Under the pieces are notes generated by a model that did no database searches, was not told the DNA's origin, and saw only the letters and a list, made by a program, of their open reading frames with translations. From the NCBI RefSeq assembly GCF_003952485.1, contig NZ_CP034447.1:4788501-4852500 (forward strand): 64,000 nucleotides of DNA, given 5' to 3'. Within the stretch, counting starts at the first letter, position 1; every line of letters begins with the position of its first letter. The DNA is from Mesorhizobium sp. M1E.F.Ca.ET.045.02.1.1. GTDB taxonomy: Bacteria > Pseudomonadota > Alphaproteobacteria > Rhizobiales > Rhizobiaceae. This document shows, one piece after another, positions 19,380 through 26,533 of this stretch. The position numbers and the translations under genes are program-made.

Positions 19380-20228
19380 ATGGCAGGCGGCTCAACCATC
19401 GTCATGGACGCGGTGCGCGCCGCCGACCCTGACCGCTACCTCTCCGCGCTCTACGCGCCGGCCGACAGGCGCGACGCGCTGCTCGCGCTCTATGCCTTCA
19501 ATGCCGAGATCGCCAGCGTGCGCGACCGCATCCATGAGCCGCTGCCGGGCGAGGTCCGGCTGCAGTGGTGGCGTGATGTCATCATGGCCGAAGGCGGGGC
19601 GGAGACCGGTCATCCGACCGCCGATGCGCTGAGGGCTGCGGTCGCAGCCAGCCACCTGCCGAAGGCGGCCTTCGACAACATGCTCGAAGCGCGCATCTTC
19701 GACCTCTATGACGACCCGATGCCGTCGCGGACCGACCTCGAGGGTTATTGCGGCGAGACGGCCGCGGCGCTCATCCAGCTTGCGGCGTTGGTGCTCGATC
19801 CAACTGCCGCGCCACGCTTTGCCGAACTGGCGGGCAGGGCAGGCTGCGCGCAGGCGATCACCGGCCTGCTGCTTTTGTTGCCGCTGCATCGCAGGCGAGG
19901 CCAATGCTACGTGCCCGCCGAGATCCTGGCAGCCGCGGGAACGACACCGGAAGAGTTCGTCAAGGGCGACGGCGGTCCTGGCGCGGAGCGCGCAGTGGCG
20001 GCGATGATTGCGCTGGCGCGAGAGCATCTCGGCGCTTTCGAGAAGGGCGCGCCGGCTCTCCCCGTTTCGCTGCGCCCCGCGTTTCTGCCACTTGCGCTGA
20101 CGCGCGCCTATCTCACCAGGATGGACAGCGCGGACCGCTCCCCACGCGTTGCGACTGCGACGCTCTCGACCTTGCGGCGGCACTGGCTGCTCCTGCGTCA
20201 TGCCATGCGCGGCTGGGCGCCTCTTTGA
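19380..20228 (+). CDS. Squalene/phytoene synthase-fold protein, NDUFAF6-like
   Basis: A 282-residue protein of the trans-isoprenyl diphosphate synthase (head-to-head) fold. The N-terminal part, DPDRYLSALYAPADRRDALL then ALYAFNAEIASVRDRI, follows the family layout. However, the Asp-rich motifs that bind Mg-diphosphate are absent: the first region reads SVRDRIHEP and the second LPLHRRRGQCYVP. A true phytoene or squalene synthase activity is therefore unlikely. The pattern matches NDUFAF6, a mitochondrial complex I assembly factor. The start ATG abuts the stop of the NDUFAF3-like gene; ATG 19404 is an alternative start. General annotation pipelines would call it phytoene synthase. Confidence 0.8.
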   Translation: MAGGSTIVMDAVRAADPDRYLSALYAPADRRDALLALYAFNAEIASVRDRIHEPLPGEVRLQWWRDVIMAEGGAETGHPTADALRAAVAASHLPKAAFDNMLEARIFDLYDDPMPSRTDLEGYCGETAAALIQLAALVLDPTAAPRFAELAGRAGCAQAITGLLLLLPLHRRRGQCYVPAEILAAAGTTPEEFVKGDGGPGAERAVAAMIALAREHLGAFEKGAPALPVSLRPAFLPLALTRAYLTRMDSADRSPRVATATLSTLRRHWLLLRHAMRGWAPL

Positions 20229-20309
20229 CGTAAACGTCAATCGTGCTAGGGATTCCGTCGCGTGGACTCGCGTCAGAGAAATGCGAGCCGCCGGAGGAGC
20301 CGCCATTCC

Positions 20310-20735
20310 ATGACACTGCCAGTCCTGGTTGTCCTCGTCGTGTTCGGCATCGCGCTGTCGGTCGCCGCCGTGCATTTCACCGGTGGCACGACAACCGCGA
20401 CGTTTGCCACTGCTGATCAGGCGCTCGCACGTTTTGCCCAAGACTTTCCGGACGAAAAGCCGGGTGCCGTGCGGCTGACATCGGACAGGCATGCCGCGTT
20501 CCTCGAACTCGGCTCGCAACGCTGCGGCATCGTTCACAGCATCGGCGACTGTTTCCTGACGCGCATCGTCACGCCGCGGGATGTTCTCGCCCTGGTGCGG
20601 GAAGGGAGCGTGGTGTTGCTGCGGATGGATGATTTCACCTGGAAAGGCGGGCGGTTTGCCTTTGCCAACGAAGCCGACGCGCTGGCCATGGCGGCGGCGC
20701 TGCAAGCCCGCGATCGGACCCGAAAGGCGGCGTGA
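20310..20735 (+). CDS. Membrane-anchored protein of unknown function
   Basis: I do not recognise this family. The ATG at 20310, preceded by GGAGGAG, gives 141 residues; the upstream in-frame GTG at 20262 is less likely. One N-terminal membrane segment (TLPVLVVLVVFGIALSVAAV) is followed by about 110 residues outside the membrane, with two Cys (QRCGIVHSIGDCF) that could form a disulfide. The stop overlaps the ATG of the hydroxylase gene by one base, so the two are probably cotranslated. Confidence 0.75.
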   Translation: MTLPVLVVLVVFGIALSVAAVHFTGGTTTATFATADQALARFAQDFPDEKPGAVRLTSDRHAAFLELGSQRCGIVHSIGDCFLTRIVTPRDVLALVREGSVVLLRMDDFTWKGGRFAFANEADALAMAAALQARDRTRKAA

Positions 20736-21685
20736 TGGACGACTACAATTTTCCGCAAGTCACCCAGCTTGCCATCCCGTTCTTCGTCGCGGCGATCCTG
20801 ATCGAGCTCTGGCTGGTGCGCACCGGCCGCGCCAAGGGATCGTTCGAGACGCGCGACACGCTGGCCAGCCTGATGATGGGCACGGGCAATGTCGTCGCCG
20901 GTCTGCTGCTCGGCGTCGTGTCCTATTGGGCGCTGGTGTGGCTCTGGCAGTTCCGCTTCTTCAATCTCGGCCTGTCGGTCTGGGTCTTTGTCGCCGCCTT
21001 CCTGCTCGATGACCTGCGCTACTACGTCTATCACCGCATCGCGCACCGGGTGCGCTGGGTCTGGGCCGAGCACGTCAACCATCATTCCAGCCAGCACTAC
21101 AATCTTTCGACGGCGCTGAGGCAAAGCTGGACCGGCCTCTTCACCTTCACCTTCATCCTGCAGGCGCCGCTGGTGCTCGCCGGCTTCCACCCGGCCGTGA
21201 TCGCCTTCGTCTTCGGCTTCAACCTCGTCTGGCAGTTCTGGATCCACACCGAGACGATCGGCAAGATGTGGGGCTGGTTCGAACTCATCTTCAACACGCC
21301 CTCGCATCACCGCGTCCACCATGCCACCAACCCGCGCTATCTCGATGCCAATTTTGCCGGCACGCTGATCATCTGGGACCGCATGTTCGGCACTTTCGTC
21401 GAGGAACTGGAGGGAGACCGGCCGCGCTACGGCATCGTCAAGAACATCGGCACCTTCAATCCGCTGAAGGTGGCCTTCCACGAATGGATAGGCATGTTCA
21501 AGGATGCGGCTAAGCCGGGGCTGACGCTCAGCCAACGCCTCAACTATCTCATCCAGCCGCCCGGCTGGAGCCATGACGGCTCGCGCGACACGTCGGAGAC
21601 GCTGAAGGCGGCTTATGTGCGGAGAAATCCGGCGGAGGCGGGCAGGCCAGGGCTGCCGGCCGCAGGCGCAGAGCCGGCGGAGTAG
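20735..21685 (+). CDS. Sterol desaturase / fatty acid hydroxylase family membrane protein
   Basis: A 316-residue di-iron membrane enzyme. Several hydrophobic segments surround the eight-His pattern: YVYHRIAHRVRW and AEHVNHHSSQHYN near residues 99-123, and SHHRVHHATN near 192. These ligands mark the fatty acid hydroxylase superfamily, which oxidises lipid substrates in the membrane. The substrate cannot be told from sequence; bacterial members act on sterols, carotenoids or ornithine lipids. It starts at ATG 20735, overlapping the preceding membrane-protein gene. It is convergent with the toxin gene, whose stop codon directly abuts its own. Confidence 0.88.
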   Translation: MDDYNFPQVTQLAIPFFVAAILIELWLVRTGRAKGSFETRDTLASLMMGTGNVVAGLLLGVVSYWALVWLWQFRFFNLGLSVWVFVAAFLLDDLRYYVYHRIAHRVRWVWAEHVNHHSSQHYNLSTALRQSWTGLFTFTFILQAPLVLAGFHPAVIAFVFGFNLVWQFWIHTETIGKMWGWFELIFNTPSHHRVHHATNPRYLDANFAGTLIIWDRMFGTFVEELEGDRPRYGIVKNIGTFNPLKVAFHEWIGMFKDAAKPGLTLSQRLNYLIQPPGWSHDGSRDTSETLKAAYVRRNPAEAGRPGLPAAGAEPAE

Positions 21686-22012
21686 TCAGGACGGTTCACC
21701 GCCGCCACGTAGCAGCGCTTCGTAGTCGCGGCCGCCGTAGAAGATATTGACGATGCGCACGATATCGCTTTCGACGATATAGGCGATGACGGCGGAATGC
21801 TCGAACGGGACAGTCCTCAGACCCGGCACAATGTCATCGTGCTGGCGCCCGCCGCGGGGCGCATTGCCGATGCTGTGACAGCGGTCCCTGATGCGATCAA
21901 CGAAGCTTATAGTGATACTGCCGCTACCGCTGCTTTCGAAAATATAGGCGGCAATAGCATCGAGATCGGATATGGCCGCTTCGCTAAGAACGACGGCGAG
22001 ACGTTGAATCAT
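21686..22012 (-). CDS. ParE/RelE-family toxin
   Basis: A 108-residue basic protein with the ParE layout: LAVVLSEAAISDLDAIAAYI at the N-terminus, a central loop, then GLRTVPFEHSAVIAYIVES and VRIVNIFYGGRDYEALL at the C-terminus. ParE toxins inhibit gyrase and RelE relatives cleave mRNA on ribosomes; this looks closer to ParE. It starts at ATG 22012 (a GTG sits at 22015), inside the last codons of the antitoxin gene, giving about 29 bases of overlap, which is typical of coupled toxin-antitoxin operons. Confidence 0.87.
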   Translation of the reverse strand: MIQRLAVVLSEAAISDLDAIAAYIFESSGSGSITISFVDRIRDRCHSIGNAPRGGRQHDDIVPGLRTVPFEHSAVIAYIVESDIVRIVNIFYGGRDYEALLRGGGEPS

Positions 22013-22286
22013 CACTGTCTCGCGCCATCTGCGAAATCCGACCCTTTACCCTCGCGATCGCCTCATCGAGCGGAACGGCTGGCCTCTTGTCCTCAATCGA
22101 AGCCTTCACCCGCGCCCGGATCGAGGCCATGCGCTCGGCATGCTCCTCTTCCTCGCGTTGGAAGGCGCGGAGTGCGGCGCGGATGACTTCGCTCGCGGAC
22201 CCGAACGAGCCGTCCTCGACCTTTTCGCGGATCATCCGGGCCATGGCTGGCGTGACGGTGATGGAGAGTTTCTCGGCGGACTCCAC
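21984..22286 (-). CDS. ParD-like ribbon-helix-helix antitoxin
   Basis: The GTG at 22286, with GGAG a few bases upstream, gives 100 residues starting MESAEKLSITVTPAM. Residues 6-45 form a ribbon-helix-helix DNA-binding domain (LSITVTPAMARMIREKVEDG, then SFGSASEVIRAALRAFQ). The rest is a charged helical tail that would wrap the toxin. An upstream ATG at 22343 is in frame but would place the start inside the palindromic operator and trmFO side. The antitoxin should bind and repress its own promoter at the palindrome just upstream. Confidence 0.85.
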   Translation of the reverse strand: MESAEKLSITVTPAMARMIREKVEDGSFGSASEVIRAALRAFQREEEEHAERMASIRARVKASIEDKRPAVPLDEAIARVKGRISQMARDSDDSTSRRRS

Positions 22287-22306
22287 GGGATAGCTCCATG
22301 CATATA

Positions 22307-22327
22307 AAGTAGGATAGTATCCTACTT
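22307..22327. promoter_or_regulatory. Perfect palindromic operator of the toxin-antitoxin operon
   Basis: Arms AAGTAGGATA (22307-22316) and TATCCTACTT (22318-22327) flank a single G, a perfect 10-1-10 palindrome. It ends 20 bases upstream of the antitoxin start codon. Position and symmetry fit autoregulation by the ribbon-helix-helix antitoxin. Confidence 0.8.
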
Positions 22328-22358
22328 CATATGGGTCGTCCAATCGGAACCGAAAAGC

Positions 22359-23768
22359 CTATTCCGCGGCTTGCGCTCGCGCCGGCAATCCCAGCCACTC
22401 GCGGCAATCCGCAAGCGCGCGTGTCGTGATCGCATGGCGTTTGGCGATGGTCTTGTCCTTGCCGCGCAGGCGTTTTCCTTGGACCTTCGGCGCCTCCACC
22501 GGCGGAAACAGGCCGAAATTGACATTCATCGGCTGGAAGGAGCGTTTTCCGGGCTCGTCGTCCGAAACGATGTGGCCGCCGGTAATGTGGTTGAGCAGCG
22601 CGCCGAAGGCGGTGGTCGGCGGTGGCAGCGAGGGCGCTTGGCCGAGCCGTTCGGCGGCGGCGAAACGGCCGGCGAGCAGGCCGATCGCGGCGCTCTCGAC
22701 ATAGCCTTCGCAGCCGGTGATCTGGCCGGCAAAGCGCAGGCCCGGCCGCGATTTGAGCTGCAGCGACGGATCGAGCAGCGTCGGCGAGTTGATGTAGGTG
22801 TTGCGGTGCAAGCCGCCGAGGCGCGCGAACTCGGCGTTCTCTAGCCCCGGAATGGTGCGGAAGATGCGCACCTGCTCGGCATGCTTCAGCTTGGTCTGGA
22901 AACCGACCATGTTGTAGAGCGTGCCCAGCGCATTGTCCTGGCGGAGCTGGACGACGGCGTAGGCCTTGACCGACGGATTGTGGATGTTGGTCAGGCCCAT
23001 CGGCTTCATCGGCCCGTAGCGCAGCGTCTCGACGCCGCGCTCGGCCATCACCTCGATCGGCAGGCAGCCGTCGAAATAGGGCGTGCCTTCCCACTGTTTG
23101 AACTCGGTTTTTTGCCCCTCCAGCAACGCCGCCACGAAGGCGAGGTACTGCTCCTTGTCCATCGGGCAGTTGATGTAATCCTTGCCGGTGCCGCCGGGGC
23201 CGACCTTGTCGTAGCGCGACTGGAACCAGCAGGTGTTCATGTCGATCGTGTCGAAATGAACGATCGGCGCGATGGCGTCGAAGAAGGCGAGCGCATCGGC
23301 GCCCGTGGCCTCGGCGATCGACTGGGCAAGCGAGGGCGCCGTCAGCGGGCCGGTGGCGACGATCGTCTGGTCCCACTCCGCCGGCGGCAGGCCAGGCAAT
23401 TCCTCGCGGACGATGGTGATCAGCGGGTGGGCGTTGATCTTCGCGGTGACCGCATCGGAGAAGGCGTCACGGTCGACGGCGAGCGCGCCGCCAGCCGGCA
23501 CCTGGTGAGCGTCGCCGGCGCTCATGATCAGCGAGCCGGCAAGCCGCATTTCGGCGTGCAGCAGGCCCACCGCATTGGTCTCGGCGTCGTCCGAGCGAAA
23601 CGAGTTGGAGCAGACGAGCTCGGCCAGCCCGTCGGTCTTGTGGGCATCGGTGCCGCGCACCGGGCGCATTTCGTGCAGCACGACCGGAACGCCGGCCTCG
23701 GCGATTTGCCATGCCGCCTCGGAGCCGGCGAGGCCACCACCGATGACGTGAACGGGATCTTTGCTCAT
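22359..23768 (-). CDS. trmFO: Methylenetetrahydrofolate-tRNA-(uracil-54-C5)-methyltransferase
   Basis: Folate- and FAD-dependent enzyme that makes ribothymidine 54 in the T-loop of tRNAs. The ATG at 23768 gives 469 residues starting [19 protein letters not shown], the FAD-binding Rossmann motif. [20 protein letters not shown] near residue 50 carries a conserved Cys. [18 protein letters not shown] and GLTNIHNPS follow later, and [20 protein letters not shown] near the C-terminus completes the FAD domain. The frame is open to 23804 but residues before the chosen Met are not conserved. The toxin-antitoxin genes follow on the same strand. Confidence 0.95.
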   Translation of the reverse strand: MSKDPVHVIGGGLAGSEAAWQIAEAGVPVVLHEMRPVRGTDAHKTDGLAELVCSNSFRSDDAETNAVGLLHAEMRLAGSLIMSAGDAHQVPAGGALAVDRDAFSDAVTAKINAHPLITIVREELPGLPPAEWDQTIVATGPLTAPSLAQSIAEATGADALAFFDAIAPIVHFDTIDMNTCWFQSRYDKVGPGGTGKDYINCPMDKEQYLAFVAALLEGQKTEFKQWEGTPYFDGCLPIEVMAERGVETLRYGPMKPMGLTNIHNPSVKAYAVVQLRQDNALGTLYNMVGFQTKLKHAEQVRIFRTIPGLENAEFARLGGLHRNTYINSPTLLDPSLQLKSRPGLRFAGQITGCEGYVESAAIGLLAGRFAAAERLGQAPSLPPPTTAFGALLNHITGGHIVSDDEPGKRSFQPMNVNFGLFPPVEAPKVQGKRLRGKDKTIAKRHAITTRALADCREWLGLPARAQAAE

Positions 23769-23859
23769 GAGCGCCGGAATAGTCGCTTGGCGCGGCGAAT
23801 GCAATTGCCGGCTTCGGCGGGCTGGTGCGGGAAGACTGCCCCCTAGCTATTTGTTTTAC

Positions 23860-23926
23860 GCAATTCCGGACGAGGCTTACGGCGACGTCGCCGAGCCCAA
23901 CCGCTGCACACTTTTTCTGGAATTGC
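23860..23926. repeat. Palindrome with AACCGCTGCACAC core (copy 4)
   Basis: GCAATTCCGG at 23860-23869 pairs with GGAATTGC at 23919-23926, with AACCGCTGCACACTTTTTCT in the right half. The left half of the core is disrupted. It lies directly downstream of the RNA array on its transcribed strand. Confidence 0.7.
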
Positions 23927-23930
23927 TCCA

Positions 23931-23971
23931 AAAACAACAACACCCGCCGGGGGAGGAGGTCCGGCGGGTGT
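23931..23971 (-). terminator. Terminator of the DUF1127 / small RNA transcript
   Basis: The last hairpin (11-bp GC-rich stem) is followed on the minus strand by TTGTTGTTTTT. It serves both as the third RNA hairpin and as a probable rho-independent terminator for the whole locus. Confidence 0.75.
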
Positions 23972-24050
23972 CGTTTTGGGGGTCGATCCTCGGGAGGAGG
24001 TGAAGATCGACCGTATTCGCCATCGCCGGGGAGGAGGTCGGCTTTGACGA
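23931..24050 (-). ncRNA. Anti-Shine-Dalgarno hairpin RNA, unit 2 (CcsR/cuckoo-like)
   Basis: Second copy of the RNA unit on the minus strand. It holds three hairpins whose loops on the transcribed strand all read ACCTCCTCCC, at 24029-24038, 23992-24001 and 23951-23960. The last has a perfect 11-bp stem (23940-23950 with 23961-23971), the middle an 8-bp stem (23981-23988 with 24005-24012), and the first is weaker, with two mismatches. It repeats unit 1 at an exact 159-base offset. The CCTCCTCCC loop is the defining feature of CcsR / cuckoo RNAs that lie behind DUF1127 genes in other alphaproteobacteria. Transcript ends are not visible from sequence. Confidence 0.85.
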
Positions 24051-24086
24051 AATTCCTTCCGCCACATGTTGAAAAGGGGCGGAACC

Positions 24087-24210
24087 TTTTGGAGAACAAC
24101 GCCCGCCGGGGGAGGAGGTCCGGCGGGCGCCGTTTCGGTGGTCAACCCTCGGGAGGAGGTGAGGGTTGGCCGTATCCGTCAGGGTCGGGGAGGAGGTCGA
24201 CCCTGGCGAA
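24087..24210 (-). ncRNA. Anti-Shine-Dalgarno hairpin RNA, unit 1 (CcsR/cuckoo-like)
   Basis: First copy, starting ten bases after the second DUF1127 stop codon. Its three hairpin loops read ACCTCCTCCC on the minus strand at 24188-24197, 24151-24160 and 24110-24119. Stems are 10, 11 and 10 base pairs (24178-24187 with 24198-24207, with one G-U; 24140-24150 with 24161-24171, with one G-U; 24100-24109 with 24120-24129, perfect). The loop is complementary to Shine-Dalgarno sequences and identical in all six hairpins of the locus. Differences from unit 2 fall as paired changes in the stems. The unit probably arises by processing of the DUF1127 mRNA. Confidence 0.87.
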
Positions 24211-24219
24211 ATGCCTTGC

Positions 24220-24360
24220 TTAGACCGCCTTGCGGGCGATCGTCTTGATCTCGTCGCGAACGATACCGAGATCGTAGAGCTGGCGGTTCGAAAGCCGACC
24301 CAGCTCGGAAACCGTCTCGCGATAAACGCGCCAGTTACGGTAGCTGCGGATCAGGTTCAT
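24220..24360 (-). CDS. DUF1127 small protein (second of two)
   Basis: A 46-residue basic protein starting MNLIRSYRNWRVYRETVSEL, with the DUF1127 features RNW, RLSNRQLYDLGI and a C-terminal IARKAV. About 80% of residues match the neighbouring copy, so they are a tandem duplication. DUF1127 proteins of this size occur in alphaproteobacteria next to stress-induced small RNAs; the Rhodobacter sphaeroides member CcaF1 is RNA-binding. The gene immediately precedes the hairpin RNA array on the same strand. Confidence 0.9.
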   Translation of the reverse strand: MNLIRSYRNWRVYRETVSELGRLSNRQLYDLGIVRDEIKTIARKAV

Positions 24361-24383
24361 TGTCTTACTCTTCTCAAAACTGG

Positions 24384-24405
24384 TTCGGACCATTCGCGGT
24401 CCGAA
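24384..24405 (-). promoter_or_regulatory. Hairpin between the two DUF1127 genes
   Basis: TTCGGACC (24384-24391) and GGTCCGAA (24398-24405) form a perfect 8-bp stem with a six-base loop in the 50-base gap between the genes. It lacks a T-run and so could be an mRNA-processing or stability element. Confidence 0.6.
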
Positions 24406-24410
24406 GCGGA

Positions 24411-24551
24411 TTAGACCGCCTTGCGGGCGACGTAGTGGATGTCGCTGCGGCTGATGCCGAGGTCGGTCAGTTCACGGTTCGACAGGCGGTTCAGCTCGGA
24501 AACGGTTTCCCGGTAGCGGCGCCAGTTGCGGTAGTTGCGGATCAGGTTCAT
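24411..24551 (-). CDS. DUF1127 small protein (first of two)
   Basis: A 46-residue protein starting MNLIRNYRNWRRYRETVSEL and ending HYVARKAV, with the DUF1127 core RLSNRELTDLGISRSDI. An upstream in-frame extension is open to 24620 but the ATG at 24551 matches the paralogue exactly. It heads the locus on the minus strand, divergent from the DUF2157 gene, and is probably transcribed with the second copy and the RNA array. Confidence 0.92.
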   Translation of the reverse strand: MNLIRNYRNWRRYRETVSELNRLSNRELTDLGISRSDIHYVARKAV

Positions 24552-24651
24552 GGTAGTGCTCGTTTCGTCTTTAGTTCGGATCATTCCGTTTGTGTACGAA
24601 CAGAAAATAGGTCGGATCATATCGGTTTAAAAGTGTCATTGGCGCATGGCA

Positions 24652-24674
24652 GCAATGCAAATTGTGCAATGCAA
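24652..24674. promoter_or_regulatory. Repeated GCAATGCAA boxes upstream of the DUF1127 locus
   Basis: GCAATGCAA occurs twice, at 24652-24660 and 24666-24674, in the AT-richer gap between the divergent DUF1127 and DUF2157 genes. It could be a binding site for a regulator of either gene. No further support. Confidence 0.35.
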
Positions 24675-24785
24675 CATTAACGACCCTTCACGCTTGCGAC
24701 ACAAAGAAGACCGAATCGGAAAATGCCGCTGCGTCAACGGTTTGGCCCTTGCGGCTAAAAAAATGACCAAGCTTGGGGGAAACGC

Positions 24786-25904
24786 ATGGCGGGCTATGCG
24801 ACACGGGTGAGGGCGGATATTGCCCGCTGGCGGGAGGCGGGCCTGATTGATGCGGCGACGGCCGATGCATTGGCGCGCGACGTGGCCGCCAACGAGCGCA
24901 CCTCGCTGAGCTTCGGCTCGATCCTGGCGATGATGGCCGCACTGCTGTTCGGCGCTGCGATACTCATCTTCGTGGCCGCCAACTGGGAAGCCATTCCCCG
25001 GCTGGCGCGCGTGGCAGCGCTGTTTGCCGTCATCGTCGGCGGCTATGTCGGCGGTGCGTTGCTGAAGACACGCGATCACGCGGCGATCGGCGAGGCGCTG
25101 TGGGTCGTCGCCGCCGCGGCCTTCGGCGGATCGATCGCGCTGATCGGCCAGATGTATCACCTGTCGGGAGACGAGGCCGCGGCGCTGCTGACCTGGTGCG
25201 CCGGCACCGCGCTGGCGGCGGTCGCATTGCGCTCGAACCCCCTCACCGTGGCTGCGGTCGGCATCGCCGATGCCTGGTTGTTCCTCAAATGGGGCGGATT
25301 TTTCCGCCGGGCCGAGTTTCCCTATCTCTTCGCGGCAATTGCGCTGGTGCTGTTTGCCATTTCATTCTGGACACGCAGCCAGGCGGCGCGACACCTGATC
25401 GTCCTGTCGATCCTGTTCTATCTCGTGCTGCTGGCGATAGATCACAACACGCTGCAAGTCGCCATTCCGCTCGTGCTCGTCTCGGCGGCGCTGTTCGCGG
25501 CTGCGATCTTCGCGGCGGAACCCGTCGACAGGATCGTGCAGCTCGGCGGCCGGCTGCCCTTGCACGCGCTTATCGGTTTTCTCGCCGGCCTGGCGATGGT
25601 CCAGTTCGAACTGGGCGATGAGGCGAGCTACAACAGCGGCTTTGCGATTGCCTCAGCGACCGCGCTTGCAGGCATCGTCGCGGCGATCATGCTGGGCGGT
25701 CGTGAGAGCAGGGGCTTGCGCTGGGTGGCCTATGCCGGCTTCGCCTTCGAACTCGCCATCATCTATGTTGTGATGTTGCAGTCGATGCTAGGCACGGCCG
25801 GCTTCTTCCTGTCCGCGGCCGTGCTGCTGGGGATACTGGCGCTGGTCATCATCCGCGTCGAAAAGCGCATGAAGACGCCTGCCGGGGGAGGAGCAGCGGC
25901 ATGA
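24786..25904 (+). CDS. DUF2157 polytopic membrane protein
   Basis: A 372-residue protein. A short soluble N-terminus (RADIARWREAGLIDAATADA, the DUF2157 signature) is followed by about ten hydrophobic segments, starting ILAMMAALLFGAAILIFVA near residue 46. FVAANWEAIP is the conserved turn after the first helix. The function is unknown. Its stop overlaps the start of the GDYXXLXY gene by four bases (ATGA), and these two families are commonly paired, so they probably form one membrane complex or pathway. Confidence 0.85.
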   Translation: MAGYATRVRADIARWREAGLIDAATADALARDVAANERTSLSFGSILAMMAALLFGAAILIFVAANWEAIPRLARVAALFAVIVGGYVGGALLKTRDHAAIGEALWVVAAAAFGGSIALIGQMYHLSGDEAAALLTWCAGTALAAVALRSNPLTVAAVGIADAWLFLKWGGFFRRAEFPYLFAAIALVLFAISFWTRSQAARHLIVLSILFYLVLLAIDHNTLQVAIPLVLVSAALFAAAIFAAEPVDRIVQLGGRLPLHALIGFLAGLAMVQFELGDEASYNSGFAIASATALAGIVAAIMLGGRESRGLRWVAYAGFAFELAIIYVVMLQSMLGTAGFFLSAAVLLGILALVIIRVEKRMKTPAGGGAAA

Positions 25905-26482
25905 CCGGGAAAAGACTGATCATCTCGGCGCTGGTGCTGGCGCTTTTCCAGATCGGCTTCCTGAGCTGGATCATTGCCGGACGCGCGGCGATCCTGCGCA
26001 ACGGCAAGGAAGTGGTTTTGAAGATCGAGCCTGTGGACCCACGCGATCTTCTGCGCGGCGACTACATCTCGCTTGGCTATGACATATCGCGCATCCCGGT
26101 GAGGCTCATCGCCAACATTCCGCCAGGCAAGTTCACCAGCAACGATTCCGAGCTCGTCGTCAGGTTGAAGAAGGGTGCCGACGGCTACTGGCAGCCGAGC
26201 GCGGCATGGTTCGATCAGGCGCCGGCGCCTGCCGCTTCCGATGAGGCCGACATTGTCGGCCATGTGGCGGATGGCTGGGATCTACGCTCACCCAACATGA
26301 CGATCGCGCCGGAATACGGGATCGAGCGCTTCTATCTGCCCGAAGGCCAGGGCGTGGCGATCCAGAATGACATGCGCGTGCGGCCGTTCGGCATCAAGCT
26401 GGCGCTGTCAGCCAACGGCGCGGCGCAGATCAAGGCGCTCATGGACGGCAGCAAGACGCTGTTCGAGGAGCCGCTTTATTAG
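25901..26482 (+). CDS. GDYXXLXY-domain membrane protein
   Basis: A 193-residue protein with an N-terminal signal or anchor (LIISALVLALFQIGFLSWII). The family motif reads VDPRDLLRGDYISLGYDIS near residue 46. The C-terminal part contains IERFYLPEGQG and ends in a short basic/acidic stretch. The domain is found outside the cytoplasmic membrane, and its function is not known. It is translationally coupled to the DUF2157 gene. Confidence 0.87.
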   Translation: MTGKRLIISALVLALFQIGFLSWIIAGRAAILRNGKEVVLKIEPVDPRDLLRGDYISLGYDISRIPVRLIANIPPGKFTSNDSELVVRLKKGADGYWQPSAAWFDQAPAPAASDEADIVGHVADGWDLRSPNMTIAPEYGIERFYLPEGQGVAIQNDMRVRPFGIKLALSANGAAQIKALMDGSKTLFEEPLY

Positions 26483-26533
26483 TGTGTACGGCCTTGGCGT
26501 GAGCGCGACGGTCCGCCTGAACGGTGGTCTCGG

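Noticed and set aside
23951..24197. Six GGGAGGAGG repeats on the plus strand read as strong ribosome sites or as a CRISPR-like array
   Set aside because: No start codons or genes follow them on the plus strand. Repeat spacing (37, 41, 81) and the flanking inverted repeats fit hairpins on the minus strand, not CRISPR repeats with spacers.
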